From Deltaproteobacteria bacterium (GTDB lineage Bacteria; Desulfobacterota; Desulfobacteria; Desulfobacterales; SpSt-501), in the NCBI GenBank assembly GCA_016219005.1, contig JACRCN010000087.1, positions 33,488 to 97,487 of the forward strand: a stretch of DNA of 64,000 bases, read 5' to 3'. The position numbers were made by a program, and so were the translations under genes. Of the stretch, positions 1 to 8,884 are shown piece by piece (positions within the stretch are counted from its first letter, which is position 1; each line of letters begins with the position of its first letter). Below the pieces are notes generated by a model, which made no database searches, was not told where the DNA came from, and worked only from the letters and a program-made list of their open reading frames with translations.

Positions 1-57
1 GATGCCCGAGCTCGCTCCCGTAATGAGCACCTTGCGTTCCGCGTGTTGAGTCGACAT
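1..57 (-). CDS. SDR-family oxidoreductase, N-terminal fragment
   Basis: Only the first 19 codons lie in the window; the gene continues beyond base 1. The translation begins MSTQHAERK and runs into VLITGASSGI, the glycine-rich TGxxxGI dinucleotide-binding motif of short-chain dehydrogenases/reductases. An AGGAG Shine-Dalgarno lies about 7 bases before the ATG, which fixes the start. The family binds NAD(P)H and oxidises or reduces alcohols, ketones or acyl thioesters; the substrate cannot be judged from this fragment. The ORF is absent from the track because it is too short. Confidence 0.8.
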   Translation of the reverse strand, partial: MSTQHAERKVLITGASSGI

Positions 58-322
58 CCTTTTTCTCCTTTCGCAAACCTGCGGCGGTATCTTCCGGAAT
101 ACCCGATAGCCTCAGCTGGCCAGCCAGTTGAAGCTCCTGGGTGATTTGAGCCGCAGCTCTTTTCTGGTGCTCACCCTACACCCGGAACATGACCTGAACC
201 TTTCTCCAGGATTACATTTTTGAAAGGATTGGGCCGAGAGGGGAGCATCTCCCGGAAATGAAAGCTGCGGCTGGGCAGGTCGGATCGGGGATGCCGCCGG
301 CGACGAGGAAGCTGATCTGAAT

Positions 323-1747
323 TCAGGCGGCGGGGCAATGCGGGGGGGCCGCTACCGGAAGAAGCACCTTGAACGTGGATCCCTGGCCGGGACTGCTTTC
401 GACCTCGATGCGCCCCCTGTGGGCGCGGATCACGGCTTGAACCATGCTCAATCCGAGGCCGAGGCCGCGCTGGGAGCGTCCCTTTTCCCCGCGGAAAAGG
501 CGGTCGAATATCCTTGGCAGGTCTTGAGCCGGAATGCCGATGCCGTTGTCTCTTACCAGGACCGCCACGTCGGTCTCGCCCATGACCGCTTCGATGACAA
601 TCGAACCGCCGCTGGAAGTGAATTTGACCGCATTGTCCACCAGATTGGCAACCACTTGCCGAATTCGGTTAGAGTCCACCCGGACATGAAGCGCCTCAGG
701 AAGTGCCGTGGACAGGGTCACGCCCTTATCCTCCGCCACGTACTGGTAGAGATCGGCCACGTCTCTTACCAGTGCAACGATATCCGTGCTTTCTGATTTC
801 AGGTTCATGATTCCCTTTTCAGCCTCGGAGATGTCCATGAGCGTGTCCAGTGTGTTGACGATGCGTTCCGACTCCTCGGCGCTGTCCATGAGGGCCTCTC
901 GCAGGGGCCCTGTCCCGGAATCCGATTGAAGGGCGGTCTCGATGCCGCTGCGCATTCGGGTGACCGGGGTGCGCAGATCGTGGGCGACGTTGTCCAGCGC
1001 CTCACGCATGCCTCCCACCAGGGCCTCGATCCTTCCGAGCATTCCATTGAAAAGCTGGACGAGCTCCTCAAGCTCGTCGTCCGATTGACGGGAGGGTACC
1101 CGCGCATTCAAATTGCCGCCGTCGATGCATCGCACGGTTTGAATCAGGCCACGAATGGGCCGCAGAGCCCTGAGGGCGAGAAACAAGCCGGTGGTGATGC
1201 CGACCAGAACCACCGGGATCATGATTCCTGCGAAAATGGCTCCGAAACCCTCCAGGAGGTGTCCCGGCTTTTGAGGCTTCTTGCCGATCTGCAGGATCGA
1301 ACCGTCTGAAAGACGGCGGCTGAAAACATCGAGCATGTCCCCGTGCTCATTCGAAACCGGAAATCGCCACTGCTCCTCCGACACGGGGATGGAGCTGTTT
1401 ACGATCTTTTTCAGATCAGGCTCTTTCCACCGGCTGGGAATGGTTTCCGTGAGCGTGCGGTTGTCGGAATCCGCCAGGCGAATGAGCAGACCGGATTCCA
1501 GGTTGTTCGCCTGCTCCAGGCGAATGCCCCGGATGAGCGCCGGCAAGCCGTCGGTCCGCTCCACGAGCGCGTATTCGCTGATCTTCGCTTGAACAACTTT
1601 CTGGTCATAGGCCCTGATCGTTGAGGAAACCAGATAATACGTGAGCGCGAAAAGGATCAGGGAGCTGAAAATGAAGATGGCCGCATACCAAATGGTCAAT
1701 CGGAAACCGAGAGTCTTCCTGAATTGCCTAAGATTTCTTAATAACAT
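323..1747 (-). CDS. Sensor histidine kinase, CusS-like (HAMP-HisKA-HATPase)
   Basis: Membrane sensor kinase of 474 aa, likely paired with the OmpR-type regulator just upstream. Two membrane segments (about residues 17-40 and 168-193) enclose a periplasmic sensor domain of about 125 residues. A HAMP linker follows (about 194-245), then the HisKA dimerisation helix with [11 protein letters not shown] (phospho-acceptor His256). The HATPase domain has N box [10 protein letters not shown]1 DNGIGIP and G2 GLGLGLS. Its start overlaps the regulator's 3' end by 20 bases, which implies translational coupling. The architecture is that of heavy-metal or copper sensor kinases (CusS/CopS), but no metal-binding residues stand out in the periplasmic part, so the signal is unknown. 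All catalytic boxes look intact. Confidence 0.9.
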   Translation of the reverse strand: MLLRNLRQFRKTLGFRLTIWYAAIFIFSSLILFALTYYLVSSTIRAYDQKVVQAKISEYALVERTDGLPALIRGIRLEQANNLESGLLIRLADSDNRTLTETIPSRWKEPDLKKIVNSSIPVSEEQWRFPVSNEHGDMLDVFSRRLSDGSILQIGKKPQKPGHLLEGFGAIFAGIMIPVVLVGITTGLFLALRALRPIRGLIQTVRCIDGGNLNARVPSRQSDDELEELVQLFNGMLGRIEALVGGMREALDNVAHDLRTPVTRMRSGIETALQSDSGTGPLREALMDSAEESERIVNTLDTLMDISEAEKGIMNLKSESTDIVALVRDVADLYQYVAEDKGVTLSTALPEALHVRVDSNRIRQVVANLVDNAVKFTSSGGSIVIEAVMGETDVAVLVRDNGIGIPAQDLPRIFDRLFRGEKGRSQRGLGLGLSMVQAVIRAHRGRIEVESSPGQGSTFKVLLPVAAPPHCPAA

Positions 1748-2402
1748 ACCCGACTCCCCGGATGGTGTGGATCAATTTTTGATCAAAATCCCGGTCCACC
1801 TTGTTTCGCAGGCGGCACACCAGGACATCCACCACGTTGGTCTGCGGATCGAAGTTATAATTCCAGATGTGCTCCAGAATCATGGTCTTGGACACGACCC
1901 GGTTCTCATGCCGCATGAGATATTCGAGCAGGCTGAACTCGCGCGGCGGCAGCTCGACCTTCTGTCCGGACCGAACAACCTCGCGGGTGAGAAGATCCAT
2001 GGAAAGATCGCCGATCGCCAGACTGGCGGCTTCTGCAGTTCCCGTCGATCGGCGAATCAAGGCCTGCAGCCGCGCCAGCAACTCGGCGAAGACGAAAGGT
2101 TTTACCAGGTAATCGTCGCTGCCCGTCTGCAGCCCTTTGATCCGGTCCCCGACCGATCGCTTGGCGCTCAGAATGATCACCGGGGTATGGGCCTGCGCCT
2201 TCCGCATTTCAGCGATGAGCGACAACCCATCGAGGCCCGGCAGCATGACGTCGATGATGGCGGCATCGTAGGGTTCGGTTTGAGCGAGGAACAGACCATC
2301 TTCGCCATTGCCGCTATGGTCGACGGCAAAACCTGCCTGCTCCAGTCCTTTGATGATGAAGCAGGCAATTTTAATGTCATCTTCCACAACCAGAATACGC
2401 AT
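1728..2402 (-). CDS. OmpR/PhoB-family response regulator
   Basis: DNA-binding response regulator of 224 aa. The receiver domain starts MRILVVEDD, with acidic pocket E7/D8/D9, phospho-acceptor Asp51 (IIDVMLPG) and the switch lysine in DYLVKPF. A winged-helix OmpR domain follows, with [26 protein letters not shown] and IRGVGYVI. The ORF track starts 16 codons earlier, but AAGGA about 8 bases before this ATG and the standard receiver start favour 2402. It is promoter-proximal to the kinase at 323-1747 and overlaps it, so the two form a two-gene operon. It most resembles CusR/CopR regulators; targets are unknown. The upstream 2403-2570 interval shows no strong promoter. Confidence 0.92.
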   Translation of the reverse strand: MRILVVEDDIKIACFIIKGLEQAGFAVDHSGNGEDGLFLAQTEPYDAAIIDVMLPGLDGLSLIAEMRKAQAHTPVIILSAKRSVGDRIKGLQTGSDDYLVKPFVFAELLARLQALIRRSTGTAEAASLAIGDLSMDLLTREVVRSGQKVELPPREFSLLEYLMRHENRVVSKTMILEHIWNYNFDPQTNVVDVLVCRLRNKVDRDFDQKLIHTIRGVGYVIKKS

Positions 2403-2506
2403 GGGGGTATCCTTCGTGATTCTCAGTGAGCGCGGCGGTGTTGACGACACCGGCCAAGGGGCAGGAAAAGGGCAACACGTGAAAGCGGAACTACCGTAGG
2501 CAAGCG

Positions 2507-2533
2507 GCCATCCCGCCCGTCAAACGGGATGGC
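2507..2533 (-). terminator. Hairpin downstream of TAXI TRAP permease
   Basis: A perfect 9-bp stem, GCCATCCCG / CGGGATGGC, with a 9-base loop lies 38 bases past the stop codon of the permease gene. No T-run follows on the minus strand, so it is not a textbook intrinsic terminator. It could be a 3' stabiliser or a Rho-type boundary. Confidence 0.35.
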
Positions 2534-2570
2534 GTTCAGCGCTGAAGTCCGGCCCATGAAAAGAACCCGC

Positions 2571-4550
2571 TCAGTGCAGGGCGACAAGCGACGGGGCATT
2601 TTTTCTCAGCTTCTGCAGCACCACCACCACGGCCACGCAGACCGCTCCCGCCAAGCTGCCGATGTGCCAGGGCAGCACGAAGCCCAATGCTCCGACGATC
2701 GTTATCGCCCGTTCCAGTGAACTGGACCGCTTGAGAAGCCAGCCAGAGCAGCCCGAGGCCAAAAGGCCGATTCCCACGAACGCGGATAGGATAGTCCAAA
2801 CGCCGCTCATCACATCGATCCCTTCAAAATGCAGGAGAAGGGCTCTCCCCTCGGGGAGCACCGTGAAAATAAACGGCAGCAGGAAGGCCGGGAGCGTATA
2901 TTTCCAGGCCATCATGGTCGTCTTATAGGGGTTGCCGCCGGTGATAGCCGCGGCGGCGAACGGCGACAGTGCCGTGGGCGGTGAGACCTCGGAAAGCAGG
3001 GCGTAGTAGAAGATGAACATGTGGGCGGCGTAGTCCGGGACACCCAGCTTGGTCAGCGCCGGGGCCGCAATCACCGCGGCGATGATGTAGGTCGCCGTGA
3101 TGGGCACGGCGAGACCGATGATCCAAAGCAGGATGCCGGTATATACAGCCGTCATGAAGAGGCTGCCGCCGGCATAGTCGATGATGATGCTGGATAGCTT
3201 GAGCCCCAGCCCCGTGAGGCTTACGATGCCGACGATGATCCCGGCCGCGGCGCAGATGGCGCCCACGTTGAGCACGGTGAGAGATCCCTGTTTGAGGGCT
3301 TCCATCAGTTTAGGCGGCGTGAACCGGCTCTCTTTGCGAATGAACGAAACCAGAAAGCAGGTCACGATCGCTGCAAAAACGGCGATCTGGGCGGTGAAGC
3401 CGGCGACCAGAAAGCCAACAATGGCTGCCAGCGGAATGAAGTGGTAGCCATAGCGCTTGAACAACTGGGAGGCCGTGCCGGCCCGGGTGAGCGCGACCTC
3501 TTTCAGCCCGAATTTCCTGGCATCGAACTCCACCATCCACAGCAGCCCCCAATAATAAAGCGCGGCGGGAATGGTGGCGAGCAAGATGACATCCAGGTAG
3601 CTGATCCGCAGGAACTCCGCGATCAGAAAAGCCGCCGCCCCCATGACCGGCGGGGTGGTGATGGCCCCCATGCCGCCCGCAGCCAGAAACCCTCCGGCGT
3701 TGTTGCGGTCGTAGCCGGACTGGGACAGCATGGGGTAGGCCACGGACCCGATGGCCACGGTGTTGGCAACCCCCGAGCCGGAAACCATCGCTAAAAAATA
3801 GGAGGTGGCCACCACCGCCCGGCCGGCGGCCGTCGGCTTCTGCCCCATGCTGGCAAATGCGAAGTCCACGTAAAACTTGCCCGCGCCCGAGACGGTCAGA
3901 AAGGCGCCGAAGATGCAGAACCCGGCGATGATCGTGGAGCACACGTCAATGGGCACCCCGAAGACGCCTTCCAGCGTCATGTACATGTGGCCGATGATGC
4001 GCTCGATATCGTAGCCGCGGTGCGTCCAGGGGGCTGGCAGCCACGGCCCAAAATAGGCATACAGCAGAAAGAGAATGCAGGTGATTGGCATGATCCAGCC
4101 GGATGAACGTCGGGTGGCTTCCAGTATGAGCAGGATGAACAGGACCCCGAGGTTCAGATCCCATGTTTCGGGTGTCACCGCCCGGTAGATGAACTCCTCG
4201 AAGTCGAAGAGCATATAGCCGATGCACACCAGGCCCAGGGCCGACAGGGTGATGTCAATCAGGGTGATCTTGCCCTTGTACTTTGGGGTTATCGGATAAT
4301 AGAGAAACGACAGCGCCAGAAGAAATGCCACGAAGACGCTTCTGAGAATCTGGGTGGTGACGGGGACAATGGCCGTATAAAGTGCGAAGGCCGACAAAGC
4401 GACCGCCAGCCAGGTAATGACCTGATGCCAGAAGCCCACCACCTTGCGCGTGGCGCCCTCCTCCGCCTCCATCAATTGATCGAGCTTCTTTTGCTGCTCC
4501 TCGGTGAGATCCGCGCCGGAGGTCCCCATCGTCGTCTGCTTGTCAGTCAT
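2571..4550 (-). CDS. TRAP transporter fused permease (DctQM-like), TAXI type
   Basis: Integral membrane permease of 659 aa in which the small (4TM) and large (12TM) TRAP subunits are one chain, as usual in TAXI-type TRAP systems. An N-terminal cytoplasmic stretch with EEQQKKLDQLMEAEEG precedes about 16-18 hydrophobic segments. Typical large-subunit signatures include VSGSGVANTVAIG, TPPVMGAAAF and SEVSPPTALSPFA. The start at MTDKQ is chosen because its ATG overlaps the TGA of the DUF1850 gene (ATGA) and has a GGGAG site; the track's longer start lies inside the upstream gene. It uses an ion gradient to import a solute delivered by the binding protein at 5017-6027. The substrate is unknown; glutamate and other organic acids are known for the family. 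Confidence 0.93.
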   Translation of the reverse strand: MTDKQTTMGTSGADLTEEQQKKLDQLMEAEEGATRKVVGFWHQVITWLAVALSAFALYTAIVPVTTQILRSVFVAFLLALSFLYYPITPKYKGKITLIDITLSALGLVCIGYMLFDFEEFIYRAVTPETWDLNLGVLFILLILEATRRSSGWIMPITCILFLLYAYFGPWLPAPWTHRGYDIERIIGHMYMTLEGVFGVPIDVCSTIIAGFCIFGAFLTVSGAGKFYVDFAFASMGQKPTAAGRAVVATSYFLAMVSGSGVANTVAIGSVAYPMLSQSGYDRNNAGGFLAAGGMGAITTPPVMGAAAFLIAEFLRISYLDVILLATIPAALYYWGLLWMVEFDARKFGLKEVALTRAGTASQLFKRYGYHFIPLAAIVGFLVAGFTAQIAVFAAIVTCFLVSFIRKESRFTPPKLMEALKQGSLTVLNVGAICAAAGIIVGIVSLTGLGLKLSSIIIDYAGGSLFMTAVYTGILLWIIGLAVPITATYIIAAVIAAPALTKLGVPDYAAHMFIFYYALLSEVSPPTALSPFAAAAITGGNPYKTTMMAWKYTLPAFLLPFIFTVLPEGRALLLHFEGIDVMSGVWTILSAFVGIGLLASGCSGWLLKRSSSLERAITIVGALGFVLPWHIGSLAGAVCVAVVVVLQKLRKNAPSLVALH

Positions 4551-5020
4551 CGCCAAAGCTCCCTGAGTTGGTGGATCAAATAGGTGCAAAGCGGCGGTCG
4601 CGCCAGCCGGATGAGGATTCGGCCTTCATCCGCCGGAACCGCTGCCAGCGGGATGCAGCGGTCGCCCACGCAGAGCACGTGGTTGCCAACGCTGTCCGCC
4701 GGGACGGAAAATTCCTGAAGCGTCCTGCTGGCATTGTGCGGGCCCCTGGTTTCAATGCCGAGGTACTCGAGGGCAGCCTCAGAGGAGACGACCTGGAAGA
4801 GCACCAGGCGCCCGGCCTCCACCCGGAGCCGCTCCTCCACCGGTACACCGTACATGGACTGGATGTAGTGCAGGGAGACCAGATCCCCCTCGCGAACCCA
4901 CACATGAGGCCCGGCCCGCCCGATCTCCAGCACTTGCGGCCGGATGCCGGCTACCAGGCAGGCCACCCCCAGCACGGCGAACGTCGCGATGCGCCGCGCC
5001 CGGGCACTTAGCCGGCTCAC
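4547..5020 (-). CDS. DUF1850 protein of TAXI TRAP operon
   Basis: Protein of 157 aa with an N-terminal hydrophobic segment (about residues 10-27) and a beta-rich domain that matches DUF1850, a family found almost only beside TAXI TRAP genes. The recognisable stretch is VWVREGDLVSLHYIQSMYG followed by VEERLRVEAG. The start is a GTG that overlaps the TGA of the binding-protein gene (GTGA), with GGGGGTG about 10 bases upstream. The track ORF begins 72 codons earlier inside the neighbour, and that portion is a shadow. Its stop overlaps the permease start (ATGA). It is likely a periplasmic or membrane-anchored accessory of the importer; its precise role is unknown. Confidence 0.85.
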   Translation of the reverse strand: MSRLSARARRIATFAVLGVACLVAGIRPQVLEIGRAGPHVWVREGDLVSLHYIQSMYGVPVEERLRVEAGRLVLFQVVSSEAALEYLGIETRGPHNASRTLQEFSVPADSVGNHVLCVGDRCIPLAAVPADEGRILIRLARPPLCTYLIHQLRELWR

Positions 5021-6027
5021 GCGGGTACGCTCACCCCCTTTTCCTTGAAGAATTTGGCAGCCCCCCTGTGATAGGGGATGGCCTTGTTGGAGGCGCCATT
5101 CTCCAGGGTAAAATTGGTGGCTTCCTTGTGAATGGCGGCGAGCTCGGGCTGGTGTTCGAAGATCACCTTGGTGATCTGATAGGCCAGGGCGTCGTCCATG
5201 GCTTCGTTGCAGATAATGATGTTGGCGACGCCGCACACGGGGGTGTCGTAACCGACACCGGTGTAAACGCCCTTGGGGATGATGGATTTATAGTAAACCG
5301 GTCCGTATTTAGCGCTCATGGGTGCAATCAGGTCCTCGTGGGGGATCAGGACCATCTTGATCCCGGGGGAGGCAGCGAGGTCCATGACGGAGGAAGTGGG
5401 AACACCGCCGTCCCAAAAGTAGGCATCGATCTTGCCGTCCTTCATGGCGCCGGCCGACTCGGCCGCGCCCAGGCGATCCTTCTTGACATCTTTTTCGTGG
5501 TTCAAACCGGCCGCCTCGAGCGTGCGCAGCGCCTTGACCTCGGTGCCGCTGCCGGGCGCGCCCGTGGACACGCGTTTGCCCTTGAGATCGGCCACTTTCT
5601 TGATTCCCGTGCCTTCGGTGGTTACCACGTGCATAATATTGGGGTAGGTGACGCAGAGGGTCCGGAGGGCAAGCGCATTCTTGAAGTTCCCCTGCCCCTT
5701 GAGCGCGTCATAGGCTACATCATTCATGCAGAACGCCAAATCGGACTTTTTGGCGCCGACGAGCTTGCAGTTATCGACCGAGGCGGCGGTCACCTCCGCC
5801 GTGGCTTCAACCCCTGCGTACTTGGTAAGCACGCTGGCAACCCCACCGCCCAAAACGAAATATACCCCGCCCATGCCGCCTGTCGCCACCGATATCCGTT
5901 TCTTGTCCTGGGCATGGAGGTTTGGCACCCCGCTCAGGAGGGCAGCACCACCCATGGCGGCACTGAGTTTCAGAAAGTCCCGGCGTACGATCCCATGACC
6001 CATGTCGAGCAGACGAACGATTCCCAT
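5017..6027 (-). CDS. TAXI-family TRAP solute-binding protein (Tat-type signal)
   Basis: Periplasmic substrate-binding component of 336 aa. The N-terminus carries RRDFLKLSAAMGG, a twin-arginine-type motif, then a hydrophobic stretch ending near NLHAQ. The mature protein starts KKRISVATGGMGGVYFVLGGG, the TAXI hallmark. Later motifs include LKGKRVSTGAPGSGTE and the hinge-region MKDGKIDAYFWDGG. The start at MGIVRLL has AAGGAG about 10 bases upstream; the extra 43 residues in the track are rejected. A second in-frame ATG (MGHGIVRRDF) could also serve. First gene of a three-gene operon with DUF1850 and the fused permease. A Tat signal on a TRAP binding protein suggests that it may fold before export, which is inference. 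Confidence 0.92.
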   Translation of the reverse strand: MGIVRLLDMGHGIVRRDFLKLSAAMGGAALLSGVPNLHAQDKKRISVATGGMGGVYFVLGGGVASVLTKYAGVEATAEVTAASVDNCKLVGAKKSDLAFCMNDVAYDALKGQGNFKNALALRTLCVTYPNIMHVVTTEGTGIKKVADLKGKRVSTGAPGSGTEVKALRTLEAAGLNHEKDVKKDRLGAAESAGAMKDGKIDAYFWDGGVPTSSVMDLAASPGIKMVLIPHEDLIAPMSAKYGPVYYKSIIPKGVYTGVGYDTPVCGVANIIICNEAMDDALAYQITKVIFEHQPELAAIHKEATNFTLENGASNKAIPYHRGAAKFFKEKGVSVPA

Positions 6028-6227
6028 CACCTGATTCTCCTTATTCGGCTGTGAGGTTGCGAAGCGATGACCGGTCCGTATCGCCATGCAAGGCAATTGA
6101 ACGTCGACCATCGGGCAGAGGTCATCCCCTCGTGCGCGCTCAGGCATTACGCGCAATTCCGAGGAGGCAGCGTTCTGATGAATTGTGCCTGATCCGGGCA
6201 GAAGGAGCTGAAGGACCTTGGATGCCC

Positions 6228-6256
6228 TTAAGAACGCAAACGGCCTGAAATGTCAA
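6228..6256 (-). promoter_or_regulatory. Candidate sigma70 promoter for TAXI TRAP operon
   Basis: On the minus strand a perfect TTGACA is followed after 17 bases by TCTTAA, a weak -10. Transcription would begin near 6220 and give a leader of about 190 bases before the binding-protein ATG. The perfect -35 is the only strong element, so this is tentative. Confidence 0.4.
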
Positions 6257-6292
6257 TAGGCTTGCCGGAGGAAAGCGGCTTTCGGCGGAGGC

Positions 6293-6328
6293 AAAAAAGG
6301 GCGGGACCGATGCCGCACCCGCGCCCCC
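6293..6328 (-). terminator. Intrinsic terminator after pncA
   Basis: On the minus strand a GC-rich stem (GGGCG.CGGG paired with CCCGCCC, one bulge) is followed directly by TTTTTT. It starts about 30 bases beyond the pncA stop and before the candidate TAXI promoter, the expected place for a terminator. Confidence 0.6.
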
Positions 6329-6358
6329 GGGTCCGGAGGCCGGGTTGGCGCCGGTCGG

Positions 6359-6976
6359 CTACAGTTCCTCGCGGATGGCGATACCGCTCGCTTTCATTTC
6401 CTCCAACGCCTCGGCCGTGGTGTCGGGGGCCACGCCTCGGCTGAGCCCTGCCACCACGGTGGCCTTGTAGCCGGCCTTCGCCGCATCCAGGGCCGTCGCC
6501 TTCACGCAGTAATCCGTGGCGATACCGTAGACGATGAGATCCTGGATGCTTCTTTTTTTCAAGAGGCCATCCATCTCCGTCCTGGCCCCGCCGTCGTCCT
6601 GGAAACCCGAGTAGCTGTCGTAATTCCGATCTTTCCCCTTTTGCACAACGGCATCAAAAAACGTCTCATCGAGAAGCAGTTTGGCGTTTTCGGTGCCCTG
6701 GACGCAGTGCGGCGGCCAGAGCACCTGTTTTTTGTCTCGGACCGCGACCACGTCGAACGGCTTCCGGCCGGGATGGTTCGTGTAAAACGAAATGTGATCC
6801 GCCGGATGCCAGTCCTGGGTGGCGAGCACGGTGTAGCCTGACTGCTTCAGCGCCCCGGTGGCTTTCCTGAGTTTTTCGATGAATGCCGCATCCGTACCCT
6901 CGACGGCGAGTGCTCCCTTTTTCCAGGTGGTGAAATCCCCTTGCACGTCGACCACGATGACGCCCATGATTTTCAT
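6359..6976 (-). CDS. pncA: Nicotinamidase (isochorismatase-like hydrolase)
   Basis: Hydrolyses nicotinamide to nicotinate and ammonia in NAD salvage. The 205-aa protein starts MKIMGVIVVDVQGDF, which supplies catalytic Asp10. Metal-site residues follow in TQDWHPADHISF, and WPPHCVQGT and DSYSGFQDDGG match nicotinamidases. The nucleophile Cys157 lies in GIATDYCVKATALDA, and the D10/C157 spacing matches E. coli PncA closely. The start is chosen for GGGAG five bases before the ATG; the track's extra 56 residues lie in the upstream gap. Transcribed alone on the minus strand, divergent from the YihY-family gene. The motif set is specific enough to prefer nicotinamidase over other isochorismatase-fold enzymes. 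Confidence 0.92.
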   Translation of the reverse strand: MKIMGVIVVDVQGDFTTWKKGALAVEGTDAAFIEKLRKATGALKQSGYTVLATQDWHPADHISFYTNHPGRKPFDVVAVRDKKQVLWPPHCVQGTENAKLLLDETFFDAVVQKGKDRNYDSYSGFQDDGGARTEMDGLLKKRSIQDLIVYGIATDYCVKATALDAAKAGYKATVVAGLSRGVAPDTTAEALEEMKASGIAIREEL

Positions 6977-7256
6977 GACGACTCCCTTGGAAATGTTTGA
7001 AGTTTCCTGTCTGCAGAGCTGCGCAATAAACCGGGCTGTATTGAAAGCATACGTGAAAAGCCGTAATCCCGTCAATGGGCTCGCCGCGGAAGCGGTTGGC
7101 CGCAGATATGGATTTTCAATTGCTTTCGTCTCATTATTTCTCATATACTCACCGCATCCGGAAAGGTCCGAACGGAAACGATCGGAGGCCTCGCCAGCGG
7201 TAGGATTCGCCGGTTACCCTGCAACCTTACGGTGAGCTTGTTCAGGAGCCCGCGCC

Positions 7257-8612
7257 ATGACGTTTTCGTCCGTTCAAACCATCCGCTCGGCAATATCCCG
7301 CACCCGGCAATTCTTTTTGTCCGGGCTGTGGTCGACGCAGCTGGACGCGCTGCCGAAGTGGAAAGCCCTGCCGGTACGGTTCCTGCGCGCCTTGACGTTA
7401 GCGGTGGCGGATTTCTTCAAAGACGATTGCACGCTGCGCGCCTCCTCCCTGACGTTCTACACCCTGCTGTCGATCGTGCCGGTCTGCGCGGTCATGTTCG
7501 GCGTTGCCAAGGGGTTCGGTTTCGACAAGCTGCTGGAAAAGGAGCTGATGGAGCAACTGGCCGGGCAGGAGCAGGCGCTGGAGCGCATCCTCGCATTCTC
7601 CCGAAAGCTGCTCGAGAACACCCAGGGCGGCCTGATGGCCGGCGCCGGTGTAGTGATGATGTTCTGGGCGGCGATCAAGGTGCTCGGCAACATCGAAGTC
7701 GCCCTGAACGCCATGTGGGCTATCAAGAAGCAGAGGACGTGGTGGCGGCGCTTCAGCGATTACCTGGCGGTGATGATCTTCAGCCCGATCCTGCTGATCG
7801 TGGCCGGAGGCGCGACCGTCTTCATTCGCACCCAGGTCAGCGCCATCGCCGGGAAATTCGCCATCGCGGGCATGATGGGCCCGCTGGTTTTACAGGCCTT
7901 GAAGCTGAGCCCGCTCGTCCTGATCTGCGCCCTCTTCACCCTGATCTACATGGTCATGCCGAACACCCGGGTCCCGTTCAAGCCGGCCCTGGGCGGCGGC
8001 ATCATCGCAGGAATTCTTTTCCAGATCGTCCAGGTGGTTTACATCGAGTTTCAGGTCGGGGTGGCCAGCTACAACGCCATTTACGGGAGTTTTGCGGCCC
8101 TGCCGCTTTTCTTTGTCTGGGTGCAGACAAGCTGGACCCTGGTGCTGTTCGGCGCGAAACTGTGCTACGCGTTCCAGAGCGCGGATACGTATTGCAGCGC
8201 CACGGGGTGCCCCGGGCTGCGACCCCACGAGAAGAAACTGCTGGCGCTGCGCATTGCGCGGTTGGTGATCCAGGATTTTGCCGCCGGGCAGGCGCCGTCG
8301 ACGGTCCCGCAGATTTCACAGCGCCTGCGGGTTCCGGCCCGCCGGGTGCAGGAACTGGTGGACGAACTCAGGCAAAGCGGCATTTTCACCGAAACCCGCA
8401 TCGCTAAAGGCCGCAAGCCGGCTTTCCAGCCGGCTACCGACATCCGCCGGCTCGACGTGCAGCGGGTAATTGAAGCGCTGGAGTTTGCCGGTGCCCCGCA
8501 AGAAGAAGTGCTGCTCTCAACCGCAGACTCCGCAACTATCGAGGAAGCCCTCCGCGAACTCGACCGGGCCGCGGCCCAGTCCCCGGCCAACCGGCCCTTG
8601 AAGGACTTGTAG
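7257..8612 (+). CDS. YihY/BrkB-family inner-membrane protein with C-terminal wHTH-like domain
   Basis: Protein of 451 aa. Residues about 45-300 form the YihY/BrkB core with around six membrane segments. Family stretches include DDCTLRASSLTFYTLLSIVP near the N-terminus, FWAAIKVLGNIE, and YNAIYGSFAALPLFFVWVQ. The old name ribonuclease BN for this family was an annotation error, so no nuclease role is implied. After about residue 320 a soluble tail follows; VPQISQRLRVPARRVQELVDELRQ looks like a small winged-helix module, seen in many longer members. The start has AGGAG eight bases upstream. Its physiological role is unknown; envelope permeability or lipid transport has been suggested for relatives. 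Monocistronic, divergent from pncA. Confidence 0.85.
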   Translation: MTFSSVQTIRSAISRTRQFFLSGLWSTQLDALPKWKALPVRFLRALTLAVADFFKDDCTLRASSLTFYTLLSIVPVCAVMFGVAKGFGFDKLLEKELMEQLAGQEQALERILAFSRKLLENTQGGLMAGAGVVMMFWAAIKVLGNIEVALNAMWAIKKQRTWWRRFSDYLAVMIFSPILLIVAGGATVFIRTQVSAIAGKFAIAGMMGPLVLQALKLSPLVLICALFTLIYMVMPNTRVPFKPALGGGIIAGILFQIVQVVYIEFQVGVASYNAIYGSFAALPLFFVWVQTSWTLVLFGAKLCYAFQSADTYCSATGCPGLRPHEKKLLALRIARLVIQDFAAGQAPSTVPQISQRLRVPARRVQELVDELRQSGIFTETRIAKGRKPAFQPATDIRRLDVQRVIEALEFAGAPQEEVLLSTADSATIEEALRELDRAAAQSPANRPLKDL

Positions 8613-8884
8613 ACCCTCAACCGGCCTGTGCAGCGATCGGCCGCCCCTGCGGGGCTTTGAGCCGACGTTGAAAGATTAAGGCGGGCAAACCAACCGGTTT
8701 TTTACACGGAGACCTGCACCACGATCTCCATCCCTGGAACTCCTTGAATGCCATGCCGAACGCGTCAAACGGTTTGTCGCACCGGCATTTGACATGGCTG
8801 GGGCGGAGGGAGTAAAGTCGCCGGGTCGATTGAGTCTATTACGTCAGTAGAGTTTGTTGCGTTTATGCCTTAAGGAGATTTGCC

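Larger units (their letters stand above)
6028..6358. other. Intergenic gap with promoter and terminator signals
   Basis: 331 bases separate the TAXI binding-protein gene from pncA, both on the minus strand. The interval holds the candidate pncA terminator and the candidate TAXI operon promoter listed separately, leaving about a 190-base leader for the TAXI operon. I see no convincing ORF, tRNA or riboswitch in it. Confidence 0.6.

Noticed and set aside
4547-5236. Long version of the DUF1850 ORF
   Set aside because: The first 72 residues overlap the TAXI binding-protein gene in another frame; the GTG at 5020 with GTGA overlap is the better start.
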